From the NCBI GenBank assembly GCA_007745635.1, contig CP036272.1:4435150-4499149 (forward strand): DNA of 64,000 bases. The letters run 5' to 3'. Source of the stretch: Stieleria bergensis. GTDB taxonomy: Bacteria; Planctomycetota; Planctomycetia; Pirellulales; Pirellulaceae. The position numbers and the translations under genes are program-made. This document shows, in pieces, positions 54,790-64,000 of the stretch. The notes under the pieces are model-generated. The model searched no databases, was not told the origin of the DNA, and saw only the letters and a list, made by a program, of their open reading frames with translations. Each line of letters begins with the position of its first letter. Position 1 is the first letter of the stretch.

Positions 54790-57394
54790 AGATCAACTCG
54801 TTTGAGTTCATGAACGCGTGAATCAATTCTGTCCGAGCACGATCGCGATCGGACGCCTTCGGATCGGGCTTGGCGTTGTCAGCCACAGGCGTTTTCGATG
54901 CACTCTCCGGCGTGTCCTTTTTCGGCTCCGACACTGCAGTCGCCGGCTTGGTTGCCAGTCCAGTGCCTTGTGTGGCTTTCTGTGCCGCGTCCTGTGCAGT
55001 GCCAGCGTTTTGCCCGGTGGTGCCATCATCGATCTGACCGGTGGGCGTGCCTGGCTTGGATGCTTCCGTTGCGTCGTCCGATTCGGCCGACAGCAACTCT
55101 TGGTACTGTTTGACAAATCGCCCGGCCAGAAAGACTTCCTCGCTGGTCGCTGGCCGACCGAAGAGCTTTTCATAGCAGGCTTGAACCAAGTCCGAATCCG
55201 CCAAGGCCCGATGCTTGTTGAACATTGCTCCAGCGCGCTGGCGCACCCAGTCACCGTTCTTCATCAATAACGCCTGAGTGGACGTGGTCGTTTGATGGCG
55301 TCGACCGACGCTGCGAATGCGATCGGGGAAATCAAACGCAGCCAACATGGGATCCAGTTTGTTCCGCCGGACTGGCAAATAGATCGCTCGTTTCTTGGCC
55401 TTGACTTCACCACTGGCCTGCAACAGAGTGTCCACGACTTGCTCACCCGTTAGACGCTTGGAATTCATTCGCCACAATAAATGATTCTCTGGATCCACTG
55501 CAATGATGGGCGGATCAGCGGGCCGTCGGGAGGTCTGCTGATAGGTGGCCGAACTGACAATCCGGCGATGCAACTTCTTTAAGCTCCAACCGTCCTCGAT
55601 GAAACGCAGCGCCAACCAGTCAAGCAGTTCGGGATGACTGGGCTGCGTCCCTAAATGCCCAAAATCATTGACGGTTTGCACCAGCCCCTGGCCGAAATGC
55701 TGTTGCCATACTCGATTGACGATCACCCGAGCTGTCAGCGGGTTGTCGGCGCTGGCGATCCAGTTGGCCAAGGTGGTGCGTCGTCCCGTCGACCGCAACA
55801 CCGGGTCAACTTTGGCAACGACTGCCGGAGCGCTGTCAAAGATCGTCAGAAAACCGGGTTCCACCGGCTGATCAGGACCATCGATGATCGAGATCGGCGG
55901 AGCCTCACTCGCCACATCGCTGACCGCAAAGGCCAACGTCGGCAAAGGCTTTGGTTTGATGGCGGCAAACTCCGCCAACTGCTTTCGCAACGCTTGACGT
56001 TTGGCTTCCGTTTCTTCGTCCAACCACTCTGATAGCTTTTCGGGATGCAGTGCGAACTGCCGCTCGGCTAATGAAGCAATCTGCTGTTCATAGGGCGTCC
56101 GATCCTCGGGCAGCTTTTTGACCATCACCTTGATTTCATCGATGAACTTATCAAAGCCTTCTTTGGTTGCGTGTTTGAGCAACACAGGATGTTCGATCGC
56201 GTGCAACTGCCGGCGCAGCGACTCCGTTTTCGAGGCCCACTTTTCATCGTCTGCCAAGTACTTGCGGCGGGTTTCCAGATCAGCGATCGGCTGATCCTCG
56301 CGAGGCTGGAAGGCGGCAAAGAAGGCCTTCATCCGGAAATAATCACGCTGCAAGATGGGATCAAATTTGTGATCGTGACACTTGGCACACTTTAGACCTT
56401 GTGCCAAGAAAACGTCGGCGGTCGTCTCGGTGATGTCGGACAGGATTTCCTGCCACTGAGTCTCGACGTCACGTTGGTTGTGTTCATAAATCCAATGGCG
56501 AAGGTACATCGTCCCGATCAAGGCCTCGCGATTGCCGGGATCAATTTCGTCGCCAGCAAGCTGTTCCATCACAAAGCGATCATAGGGCTTATCTTGATTG
56601 AACGACGCAATCACATAGTAGCGATAAAGCCTCGCCTGGGGTCGAGCGAAATCAGCTCGATAACCGTCCGAATCAGCGTAACGCACCAAGTCCAACCAGA
56701 TTCTCGCTTGGTTTTCGCCGTATGCTTTGGATTCAAGCAAGCGGTCGATCAGCGCATCAACAGATGCTTCATCATCACCGGTGGCCACCGTGGGCATTCC
56801 GATCAGGTCGTAGCTCAATCGTCGCCGCAACGTGGCACTGCCGGCAGGCGGACTGGGCTGAATGCCGTTCTCCTGAAGACGCTTCAAGACAAAACGGTCA
56901 ATCTCATTTTGGCACCATTGATCATCGCTTATTTCAGGGACAGGGAAATCCACCATCGGCTGAAAACACCACCACTGGCGATCCGCAGCAGTGATCGGCT
57001 CGGCCGCCTTGAGCACGGCCTGCTCTGGCCACTTCGCGCCCGCCTTGATCCAGGCTGCGATGCCCGCGATCGTCTGTTCATCCAGTTGATACTCGGGTGG
57101 CATCTCCAGCGATTCGTGCTTGATCGCTTCAACCAGCAGGCTTTCACCAGGCTTGCCGGGAACCACCACGGGGCCAGAATCACCGCCTTCACTTAATCCC
57201 TGCCAGTGATCCAAACGCAGGTCGCCTTCGCGTTTCCCAGCGCCATGACAGGCAATGCAGTGTTTGATTAGCGTCGGCCGCACATGGATTTCAAATAAAT
57301 CCTCGCTTCCAAACGAGGCCGTCGAGCCAAGCCAAACGCAAACGAGCAAACATGCCCATGCTCGGAAGCCTAAATTCCGATTCGTCGCAACCAT
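54779..57394 (-). CDS. Planctomycete cytochrome-c/DUF1549/DUF1553 protein, copy 1
   Basis: An 871-residue exported protein. A signal peptide (FRAWACLLVCVWLGSTASFG) precedes a planctomycete-type cytochrome c domain with HCIACHG (heme site CIACH, about residue 45). DUF1549 follows (RLSYDLIGMPT, ARIWLDLVRYADSDGY, LKCAKCHDHKFDP with a second CxxCH) and then DUF1553 (NPLTARVIVNRVWQQHFGQG, NRLxxx-type SKRLTGEQV). Near the C-terminus is a low-complexity Thr/Ala/Lys/Pro segment. The family is always exported and paired with DUF1501; a role in polysaccharide breakdown is proposed but unproven. The ATG at 57394 opens the signal peptide. Confidence 0.9.
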   Translation of the reverse strand: MVATNRNLGFRAWACLLVCVWLGSTASFGSEDLFEIHVRPTLIKHCIACHGAGKREGDLRLDHWQGLSEGGDSGPVVVPGKPGESLLVEAIKHESLEMPPEYQLDEQTIAGIAAWIKAGAKWPEQAVLKAAEPITAADRQWWCFQPMVDFPVPEISDDQWCQNEIDRFVLKRLQENGIQPSPPAGSATLRRRLSYDLIGMPTVATGDDEASVDALIDRLLESKAYGENQARIWLDLVRYADSDGYRADFARPQARLYRYYVIASFNQDKPYDRFVMEQLAGDEIDPGNREALIGTMYLRHWIYEHNQRDVETQWQEILSDITETTADVFLAQGLKCAKCHDHKFDPILQRDYFRMKAFFAAFQPREDQPIADLETRRKYLADDEKWASKTESLRRQLHAIEHPVLLKHATKEGFDKFIDEIKVMVKKLPEDRTPYEQQIASLAERQFALHPEKLSEWLDEETEAKRQALRKQLAEFAAIKPKPLPTLAFAVSDVASEAPPISIIDGPDQPVEPGFLTIFDSAPAVVAKVDPVLRSTGRRTTLANWIASADNPLTARVIVNRVWQQHFGQGLVQTVNDFGHLGTQPSHPELLDWLALRFIEDGWSLKKLHRRIVSSATYQQTSRRPADPPIIAVDPENHLLWRMNSKRLTGEQVVDTLLQASGEVKAKKRAIYLPVRRNKLDPMLAAFDFPDRIRSVGRRHQTTTSTQALLMKNGDWVRQRAGAMFNKHRALADSDLVQACYEKLFGRPATSEEVFLAGRFVKQYQELLSAESDDATEASKPGTPTGQIDDGTTGQNAGTAQDAAQKATQGTGLATKPATAVSEPKKDTPESASKTPVADNAKPDPKASDRDRARTELIHAFMNSNELIYVD

Positions 57395-58018
57395 TGCCAA
57401 GCAACCGAGGAAGGAATCAGGAGGCTTCCGATGATGAACGAGCCGTGCAGAGAGCGACAACAGGGTTCCTGGCCCCTCCTGTCCTTGGCCTCCAACTGGC
57501 CAAAGCAACTCAGCATTGTAACCAAACCGCAACAGGCGATGTGAATCGAGCCATCGGCGCCATGCGGATTCAAACTTTTCGCTCCGCCCAACCCGCGAAT
57601 CCTACCCAAGCCGCTCAAAACACATTTGGATTTTAAACGCCCAGGGATAAACACGCCGCCAAGTCGCTTTCCACGCATCCGGAAGTCACACCGCAGAAAA
57701 CAATCCCGCAGGCCAATCCCGCAGGCCGATCAACGAGTCCGGCGGCAAAAAGCACTCCGTTGTCGCAGCACCTGGGATTTGGATCCTTCTCCTGTATCAG
57801 CTACAATGATTTGGTCGCCAACCGGTCATCCCGCCTTTCCTTTCCCGCCTGGACGTTGCAACACGTTTGCTGATTCTTGTTTGCTGATTCTCGGTGTTGG
57901 AATTTTGGTTGCCATGCAGTGGTGACCAAGCACGCGATTCCACTGAACCGTTTGCCAGTTTATCGCTTCAACGAAACCTGCCGTCATCTGACCTTCGGTG
58001 AATCCCTTGAATGCTTCG
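57395..58018. promoter_or_regulatory. Divergent region between the two DUF1549 genes
   Basis: The roughly 620 bases separate two divergently read, related gene pairs and should hold both promoters. Two short tandem repeats are visible: AATCCCGCAGGCC twice at 57702-57727 and GTTTGCTGATTCTT/C twice at 57865-57892. No gene and no clear promoter boxes can be made out. A shared regulator of both pairs would bind here. Confidence 0.4.
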
Positions 58019-60871
58019 ATGCGTTTCCTGCCGACTGCTCTGCCAACGCTCTTTGCAGCGTTCTGTTTGCTGGGTCCAGCGCCACCGACCACCGCACAGG
58101 CTGAGCCACCTTCTGGGGACCAGCAAGCGGCGCTCGAAGCCTTTTTCGAAACCAAAGTCCGCCCGCTGCTGGTCACCCATTGTGTTGAATGCCACGGCCC
58201 CGATGACCAATCTGGCGAACTGCGGATAGACGGCCGAGCACATTTCCTACACGGCGGCGCCTCTGGCCCGCTTGTGCAAGGCAAGAACGTTGACGCCAGT
58301 CGCTTGATCCGCGCGGTCCGGTATCGAGACAACCAATTGCAGATGCCGCCAGACAGCAAGTTGCCCGATGAAGCGATTCAGACGCTGGAGCAATGGGTCC
58401 GTCAAGGTGCCTATTGGCCAGCGGATGATTCCAGCGTCGAAACGCCCGCGGCCAACCCGGCATCGGCTGACGAAATCAAGCGTGCACAGCAATCTCATTG
58501 GGCCTACCAGCCAATCACCGCCCCCGCGATTCCTGATTTGCCCCAAGGACGCTTTGATGCCGCCACCCCCATCGACCGCTTCATCATCCCCAAGCTTCTG
58601 CAGGCGAGCCTACAACCGGCCCCCAAAGCAGACAAGGAAACGCTGTTAAAACGAGCTTCCTTTGCCCTCATTGGTCTGCCACCCACCTACCAGGAAGTCC
58701 AGGAGTTCATTGCCGACGATCGCCCCGAAGCCTTCGCCGAGCGCATCGATCAACTGCTGGATGATCCACGTTACGGTGAACGATGGGCCCGCCACTGGCT
58801 GGACTTGGCCAGATACGGGGACACCATGGGCTACCTGCCCGGCAGCCAAGACGAACGCTATCCCTTCGCGTTCACATTCCGTGACTATGTCATCGACGCC
58901 TTCAATGACGACAAACCCTACAACCAATTCATTATCGAACAACTCGCCGCCGACAAGCTGAATCTGCAAGGTGACGATCGCAAAGCACTGGCCGCGATGG
59001 GCATCCTGACCGTCGGGCGTCGATTCATGAACAACCGCCATGACATCATTGACGATCAGATCGATGTCGTCACACGCGGCTTCTTAGGCCTAAGCGTCGC
59101 CTGCGCCCGCTGCCATGACCACAAGTACGATGCGATTCCCACCGCTGACTATTATTCGCTGTACGGCGTGATGGCCAGTTCCCAAGTCCCCGGTGAATTG
59201 CCGCTCCTGGGCGACCCCCAGCCCTCGCCGCAATACGATGCCTTCATCATAGCCAGAGACGCAAAACAAGCCGAGGCCGACAAGTGGCTGGAGGCCAAAC
59301 GGGTCGAAACTGAAAACGAGTTACGGCACCGAGTCAGCGACTACCTGTTCAACATCGCCAGCGAATTGCCCGCTTACAAACAGGCTGGCTTTCAACCCCT
59401 GCAGGGAAAACGCGGTGCCCTGCGACCGGCGGCGTTTAACCGCTGGAAACAATACCTCGTCAATCCTCAGGCATCGCCCCAGCCCACCTGGGAGTTGCTG
59501 CGACAACTCGCTGCACTGCCCAAAGATCAATTCGCCGAAAAATCCACGGACCTTCTCTCCAAGCGTTTGCAAGCCACGGCCGGAAACAACGCCGAAGCCA
59601 CTCCTGAGCTGACGCGATTGCTAACCACACTGCAAACCGCCAAGCCACCATCCTTTCCCGCAGCGGCACTGATCGTGGGCCAGCAACTTGAACAGGCCGT
59701 CACCAACTGGGACGCAGCCATCAAAGCGGACGCCAACACCACCGCACTGAAAGATGCCGGTCTGGAGCGATTGCGTCAACTGTTGTTACTTGCCGCAGCA
59801 CCGACAACCTTGACCACCGCTGAAATGCGTGGCCACTTTGATCAAGGACAGGTCAACAAGTTCAACCAATTAAAGGGACAAGTCCAAAGCGTGATCGCCA
59901 ACCACGATGGAGCCCCCTCAAGAGGCATGGTGATGGTGGACAAGCCCAAGCCTGTCGAGCCGGTGATTTTCCGCCGCGGCGTGGCTGGCAATCGAGGTGA
60001 TCGCGTCCCCCGTCGTTTCCTGCATGTCCTGGACACGGTCGATGGCGGCAAGGTCTTTCAGGACGGCAGCGGTCGACTGGAACTGGCACGTGCGATCGCC
60101 AGTGAAAAGAATCCACTGACGGCCCGAGTGATCGTCAATCGCGTTTGGCAACATCATTTTGGTGACGGCCTTGTTCGAACCGCCAGCGACTTTGGCGTCC
60201 GCGGACAACCTCCCACTCACCCCGCGTTACTCGATCACCTGGCTTCTTCGTTCATGCAGCAAGGCTGGTCGATCAAACAATTGCAACGGCAAATCATGCT
60301 GTCGATGGCTTGGCAACAGACCAGTGCGACCGATGAGGCGGCTTTGCTAAAGGACCCCGAAAACCGTTTGCTTTGGCACATGCCTCGGCAGCGACTGCAG
60401 TTCGAACCACTGCGCGACCGACTATTGTTCGCTGCAGGCCAACTGGATCCCAAAGTCGGCGGACGCTCGGCGATGATTCACAAAAGCTCCACGCGCCGCA
60501 GCTTGTACGCCTACATTGACCGCGAAGACTTCCCAGGCTTGCTGGCTAGCTTTGATGTTCCCAGCCCGGACGCCAGCCAAGCCAAGCGTGCACAAACCAC
60601 GGTCCCACAGCAAGCGCTCTATCTGATGAATTCGCCCTTCGTCATCAACCAAGCCAAAGCGTTGGCGAAACGCTGCGAACCCGGCGACGACGTGGCCGCA
60701 GGCGTCAAAGCGATGTACCGCTACACGCTGTCTCGCGATCCCTCGGATTCCGAACTGGCGACCGCATCAACATACGTCGCTCCAGCCCCAGAGTCCCCCA
60801 AGGGGCTCAGCCGCTGGCAACAACTGGCTCAAGTGTTGCTGCTGAGCAACGAATTCGCCTTCGTTGATTGA
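58019..60871 (+). CDS. Planctomycete cytochrome-c/DUF1549/DUF1553 protein, copy 2
   Basis: A 950-residue homologue of the protein at 54779-57394. After a signal peptide (FLPTALPTLFAAFCLLG) comes the cytochrome c domain with HCVECHG (CVECH, about residue 60), then DUF1549 (LLKRASFALIGLPPTYQEVQ, ARHWLDLARYGDTMGY, VACARCHDHKYDA) and DUF1553 (NPLTARVIVNRVWQHHFGDG, QRLQFEPLRDR). A helical linker of about 200 residues lies between them. The ATG at 58019 is preferred to a GTG at 57998. It forms a unit with the DUF1501 gene 115 bases downstream. Confidence 0.9.
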   Translation: MRFLPTALPTLFAAFCLLGPAPPTTAQAEPPSGDQQAALEAFFETKVRPLLVTHCVECHGPDDQSGELRIDGRAHFLHGGASGPLVQGKNVDASRLIRAVRYRDNQLQMPPDSKLPDEAIQTLEQWVRQGAYWPADDSSVETPAANPASADEIKRAQQSHWAYQPITAPAIPDLPQGRFDAATPIDRFIIPKLLQASLQPAPKADKETLLKRASFALIGLPPTYQEVQEFIADDRPEAFAERIDQLLDDPRYGERWARHWLDLARYGDTMGYLPGSQDERYPFAFTFRDYVIDAFNDDKPYNQFIIEQLAADKLNLQGDDRKALAAMGILTVGRRFMNNRHDIIDDQIDVVTRGFLGLSVACARCHDHKYDAIPTADYYSLYGVMASSQVPGELPLLGDPQPSPQYDAFIIARDAKQAEADKWLEAKRVETENELRHRVSDYLFNIASELPAYKQAGFQPLQGKRGALRPAAFNRWKQYLVNPQASPQPTWELLRQLAALPKDQFAEKSTDLLSKRLQATAGNNAEATPELTRLLTTLQTAKPPSFPAAALIVGQQLEQAVTNWDAAIKADANTTALKDAGLERLRQLLLLAAAPTTLTTAEMRGHFDQGQVNKFNQLKGQVQSVIANHDGAPSRGMVMVDKPKPVEPVIFRRGVAGNRGDRVPRRFLHVLDTVDGGKVFQDGSGRLELARAIASEKNPLTARVIVNRVWQHHFGDGLVRTASDFGVRGQPPTHPALLDHLASSFMQQGWSIKQLQRQIMLSMAWQQTSATDEAALLKDPENRLLWHMPRQRLQFEPLRDRLLFAAGQLDPKVGGRSAMIHKSSTRRSLYAYIDREDFPGLLASFDVPSPDASQAKRAQTTVPQQALYLMNSPFVINQAKALAKRCEPGDDVAAGVKAMYRYTLSRDPSDSELATASTYVAPAPESPKGLSRWQQLAQVLLLSNEFAFVD

Positions 60872-60985
60872 TCGGCATCGGCCATTCACTTTCGCGTCCC
60901 AGCCCCCTCAGACCTCCGTCCCCGTTTCATAAGACCACCCTCCCGTCTGACCACACATTCGGTGCAGACGACTTGGCAACCGCCC

Positions 60986-62431
60986 ATGAACGATCTACTG
61001 CACACCCTGCGAACCACCCCCGCCACGCGTCGCAATTTTTTACGTCGCAGTGGCATGGGGTTTGGGTCACTCGCGCTGGCCAGTCTGTTTGGCAATGAAT
61101 CGGCCCCACTGGCAAACGCAGCGGGCGTGAACCCAATGGCTGCCAAGCAGCCTCATTTTCCAGGCAAAGCCAAAGCCGTCATTCACATTTTTCTCAACGG
61201 CGGCCCGTCCCACGTCGACACCTTCGACCCCAAGCCTGCACTCGAGAAGTTTCACGGCAAGTCGATCCCGGTGAACCTGCGTACCGAACGCGAAACGGGC
61301 GCGGCGTATCAGTCCCCGTTTAAATTCAAAAAGTACGGACAAAGCGGGATCGAAGTCAGCGAGCTGTTCTCACATGTCGGTGAAATGATTGACGATGTTT
61401 GCGTGGTTCGATCCATGCACGCCAACGTCCCCAATCACGAACCCTCGCTGATGTTGATGAACTGCGGACAAGCTCAGTTCGTCCGCCCGTCGGTTGGATC
61501 CTGGATCACGTACGGACTTGGCAGCGAGAACCAAAACCTGCCAGGGTTCATTTCGATGTGCCCGGGAGGTTATCCCATCAAAGGCGCAGAAAACTGGCAG
61601 GCCGGGTTCCTGCCCGGAGCTTATCAAGGCACGTCCATCAACACCCAACACCAGCAGATCGAAAAACTGATCTCTCACATCCGCAATGCTGCTGGACTTG
61701 GCAAGAAAGAACAGCGCCAGCAACTGGATTTGCTGCAAACGCTCAATCGTCAGCATCAAGAACAACGACAACAAGATGCTGAGCTGGAAGCCCGCGTGCA
61801 GAGCTTCGAACTGGCCTACCGAATGCAGATGGAAGCCAGCGATGCGTTTGACATCAATCAAGAACCCGAATCCATCCGCAACCTGTACGGTGATTCAGTT
61901 CAGTCACGCCAGATTTTGATCGCCCGCCGCTTAGTCGAACGAGGCGTCCGCTACATTCAGCTGTGGCATGGAGCGGGGCAACCCTGGGACAGCCACGACC
62001 AGATTGAAAAGAACCACAAGCGACTGGCCGGCGAGTGCTCGCAGGCGATTGGGGCCTTGCTGAAGGATTTGAAGCAACGATCGCTGCTGGACGACACGCT
62101 GGTGATTTGGGGTGGCGAATTCGGACGCACACCGACCGTTGAATTGCCCAAGCCCGGCGCCAATGCAGGCTCCAATAGCGGCCGAGATCACAATCACCAC
62201 GGCTTCACCATGTGGCTGGCCGGCGGTGGCGTCAAAGGAGGTCACGTTCACGGAGCGACCGACGAGTTCGGTTTTCAAGCGGTCGAGAATCGCGTTCACG
62301 TGCATGACTTGCATGCAACAATCTTGCATTTATTAGGCTTCGATCATGAACGGTTAACCTATCGTTACGCCGGGCGTGACTTCCGTTTAACCGACGTCCA
62401 CGGCAACGTCGTCCACGACCTAATCGCCTAA
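60986..62431 (+). CDS. DUF1501 protein with twin-arginine signal, copy 2
   Basis: A 481-residue DUF1501 homologue. The Tat signal is in TRRNFLRRSGMGFGSLALAS. The N-terminal domain reads KAVIHIFLNGGPSHVDTFDP, and LVIWGGEFGRTP, GRDHNHHGFTMWLAGGG and HVHDLHATILHLLGFDHERL follow, all matching copy 1 closely. It is the partner of the upstream DUF1549 protein, in mirror image to the pair at 53266-57394. The ATG at 60986 starts eight codons after a possible GTG (60962). Confidence 0.9.
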   Translation: MNDLLHTLRTTPATRRNFLRRSGMGFGSLALASLFGNESAPLANAAGVNPMAAKQPHFPGKAKAVIHIFLNGGPSHVDTFDPKPALEKFHGKSIPVNLRTERETGAAYQSPFKFKKYGQSGIEVSELFSHVGEMIDDVCVVRSMHANVPNHEPSLMLMNCGQAQFVRPSVGSWITYGLGSENQNLPGFISMCPGGYPIKGAENWQAGFLPGAYQGTSINTQHQQIEKLISHIRNAAGLGKKEQRQQLDLLQTLNRQHQEQRQQDAELEARVQSFELAYRMQMEASDAFDINQEPESIRNLYGDSVQSRQILIARRLVERGVRYIQLWHGAGQPWDSHDQIEKNHKRLAGECSQAIGALLKDLKQRSLLDDTLVIWGGEFGRTPTVELPKPGANAGSNSGRDHNHHGFTMWLAGGGVKGGHVHGATDEFGFQAVENRVHVHDLHATILHLLGFDHERLTYRYAGRDFRLTDVHGNVVHDLIA

Positions 62432-62444
62432 CAACAACGCCCCC

Positions 62445-62485
62445 GTAGCGTGCCGTGCAAGCACGCACAAAAAAACGTGGCAACG
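62445..62485 (+). repeat. GTAGCGTGCC repeat, copy 2
   Basis: This segment repeats, in opposite orientation, the sequence at 37635-37676. It contains an imperfect hairpin (GTGCCGTGC, AA, GCACGCAC) followed by seven A residues and CGTGGCAACG. It starts 14 bases after the DUF1501 stop. Confidence 0.7.
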
Positions 62486-62511
62486 AATTTTCCATCATCA
62501 ACACCCTCCCG

Positions 62512-62573
62512 CTCCCGCTTACGGGAGAGTTCAGTCAACGGTTCTTTCAACAACACCCTCCCGCTTGCGGGAG
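62512..62573. repeat. Two CTCCCGC hairpin repeats beside the IS110 element
   Basis: Two palindromes stand 30 bases apart. The first is CTCCCG-CTTA-CGGGAG (62512-62527), followed by AGTTCAGTCAACGG as in the copies at 3631 and 37583. The second is CTCCCGC-TT-GCGGGAG (62558-62573), where the conserved tail is missing and the IS-like sequence begins instead. The second copy may have been cut by insertion of the IS110 element. Confidence 0.7.
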
Positions 62574-62588
62574 CGGCTGTGTTAGATG

Positions 62589-64000
<1,412 letters not shown>

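Noticed and set aside
62445..62485. Intrinsic terminator of the second DUF1501 gene
   Set aside because: The hairpin is followed by A residues on the coding strand, not T residues, and it matches an interspersed repeat.

Overview
The window looks like a planctomycete chromosome of the Pirellulaceae / Rhodopirellula type. This is inferred from content: two pairs of DUF1501 and cytochrome-c/DUF1549/DUF1553 proteins, a ThuA-like secreted protein, a long metzincin-type protease with an acidic insert, a membrane-anchored squalene-cyclase-like protein, few clear Shine-Dalgarno sites, and an alternative complex III operon. I ran no similarity search, so family names rest on motifs read by eye.

Layout. 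(1) 1-3587: the 5' part of nusA (minus strand, cut by the window edge) and a divergent Ski2-like helicase. A terminator-like hairpin lies in the nusA leader. (2) 3687-14935, minus strand: a complete cbb3 oxidase locus, transcribed ccoNO (fused), ccoQ (58 aa), ccoP (one heme), ccoG, ccoH, a TauE/SafE-like membrane protein, ccoI, ccoS, then a CopA-type copper ATPase. Most junctions overlap by 1-4 bases. (3) 15529-18689: a hypothetical protein, a small monoheme cytochrome and a membrane-anchored alpha/alpha-barrel protein. (4) 18815-34198, minus strand: one long respiratory operon, actA-actB-actC-actDE-actF, a Pro/Glu-rich membrane protein, sco, coxB (caa3 type), coxA (A2 type), coxC and ctaF, ending in a clear intrinsic terminator. 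Alternative complex III would oxidise quinol and pass electrons to the caa3 oxidase, while the cbb3 enzyme offers a high-affinity alternative. Copper is supplied by CcoI, Sco and CopA. (5) 34392-35531: folK with a long C-terminal extension. (6) 35640 to about 37530: a group II intron with its reverse transcriptase and recognisable domains V and VI. A second copy begins at the right edge of the window. (7) 37804-44728: a metalloprotease, glyA, a stand-alone receiver and a ThuA-like protein. (8) 44713-49931, minus strand: an orphan type VI secretion-like island (FHA/DUF6931-like protein, VgrG, a repeat-containing protein, a Cys-rich protein). (9) 50254-53269: two adjacent methyltransferases. (10) 53266-62431: two DUF1501/DUF1549 pairs in mirror arrangement around a 0.6 kb divergent region. 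(11) 62432-64000: hairpin repeats, an IS110-family element and the 3' end of the second intron copy.

The most notable items are the trimmed cbb3 architecture (CcoN-CcoO fusion plus monoheme CcoP), the roughly 140-residue His/acidic insert inside cytochrome oxidase subunit III, the ActD-ActE fusion and the unassigned Pro-rich membrane protein in the ACIII-caa3 operon, the folK extension, the two intron copies that share their 3' flank, and a family of CTCCCGC hairpin repeats next to mobile elements. I found no clearly new multi-gene system. The orphan VgrG island and the ACIII-caa3 supercomplex modifications are the best candidates for undescribed biology.
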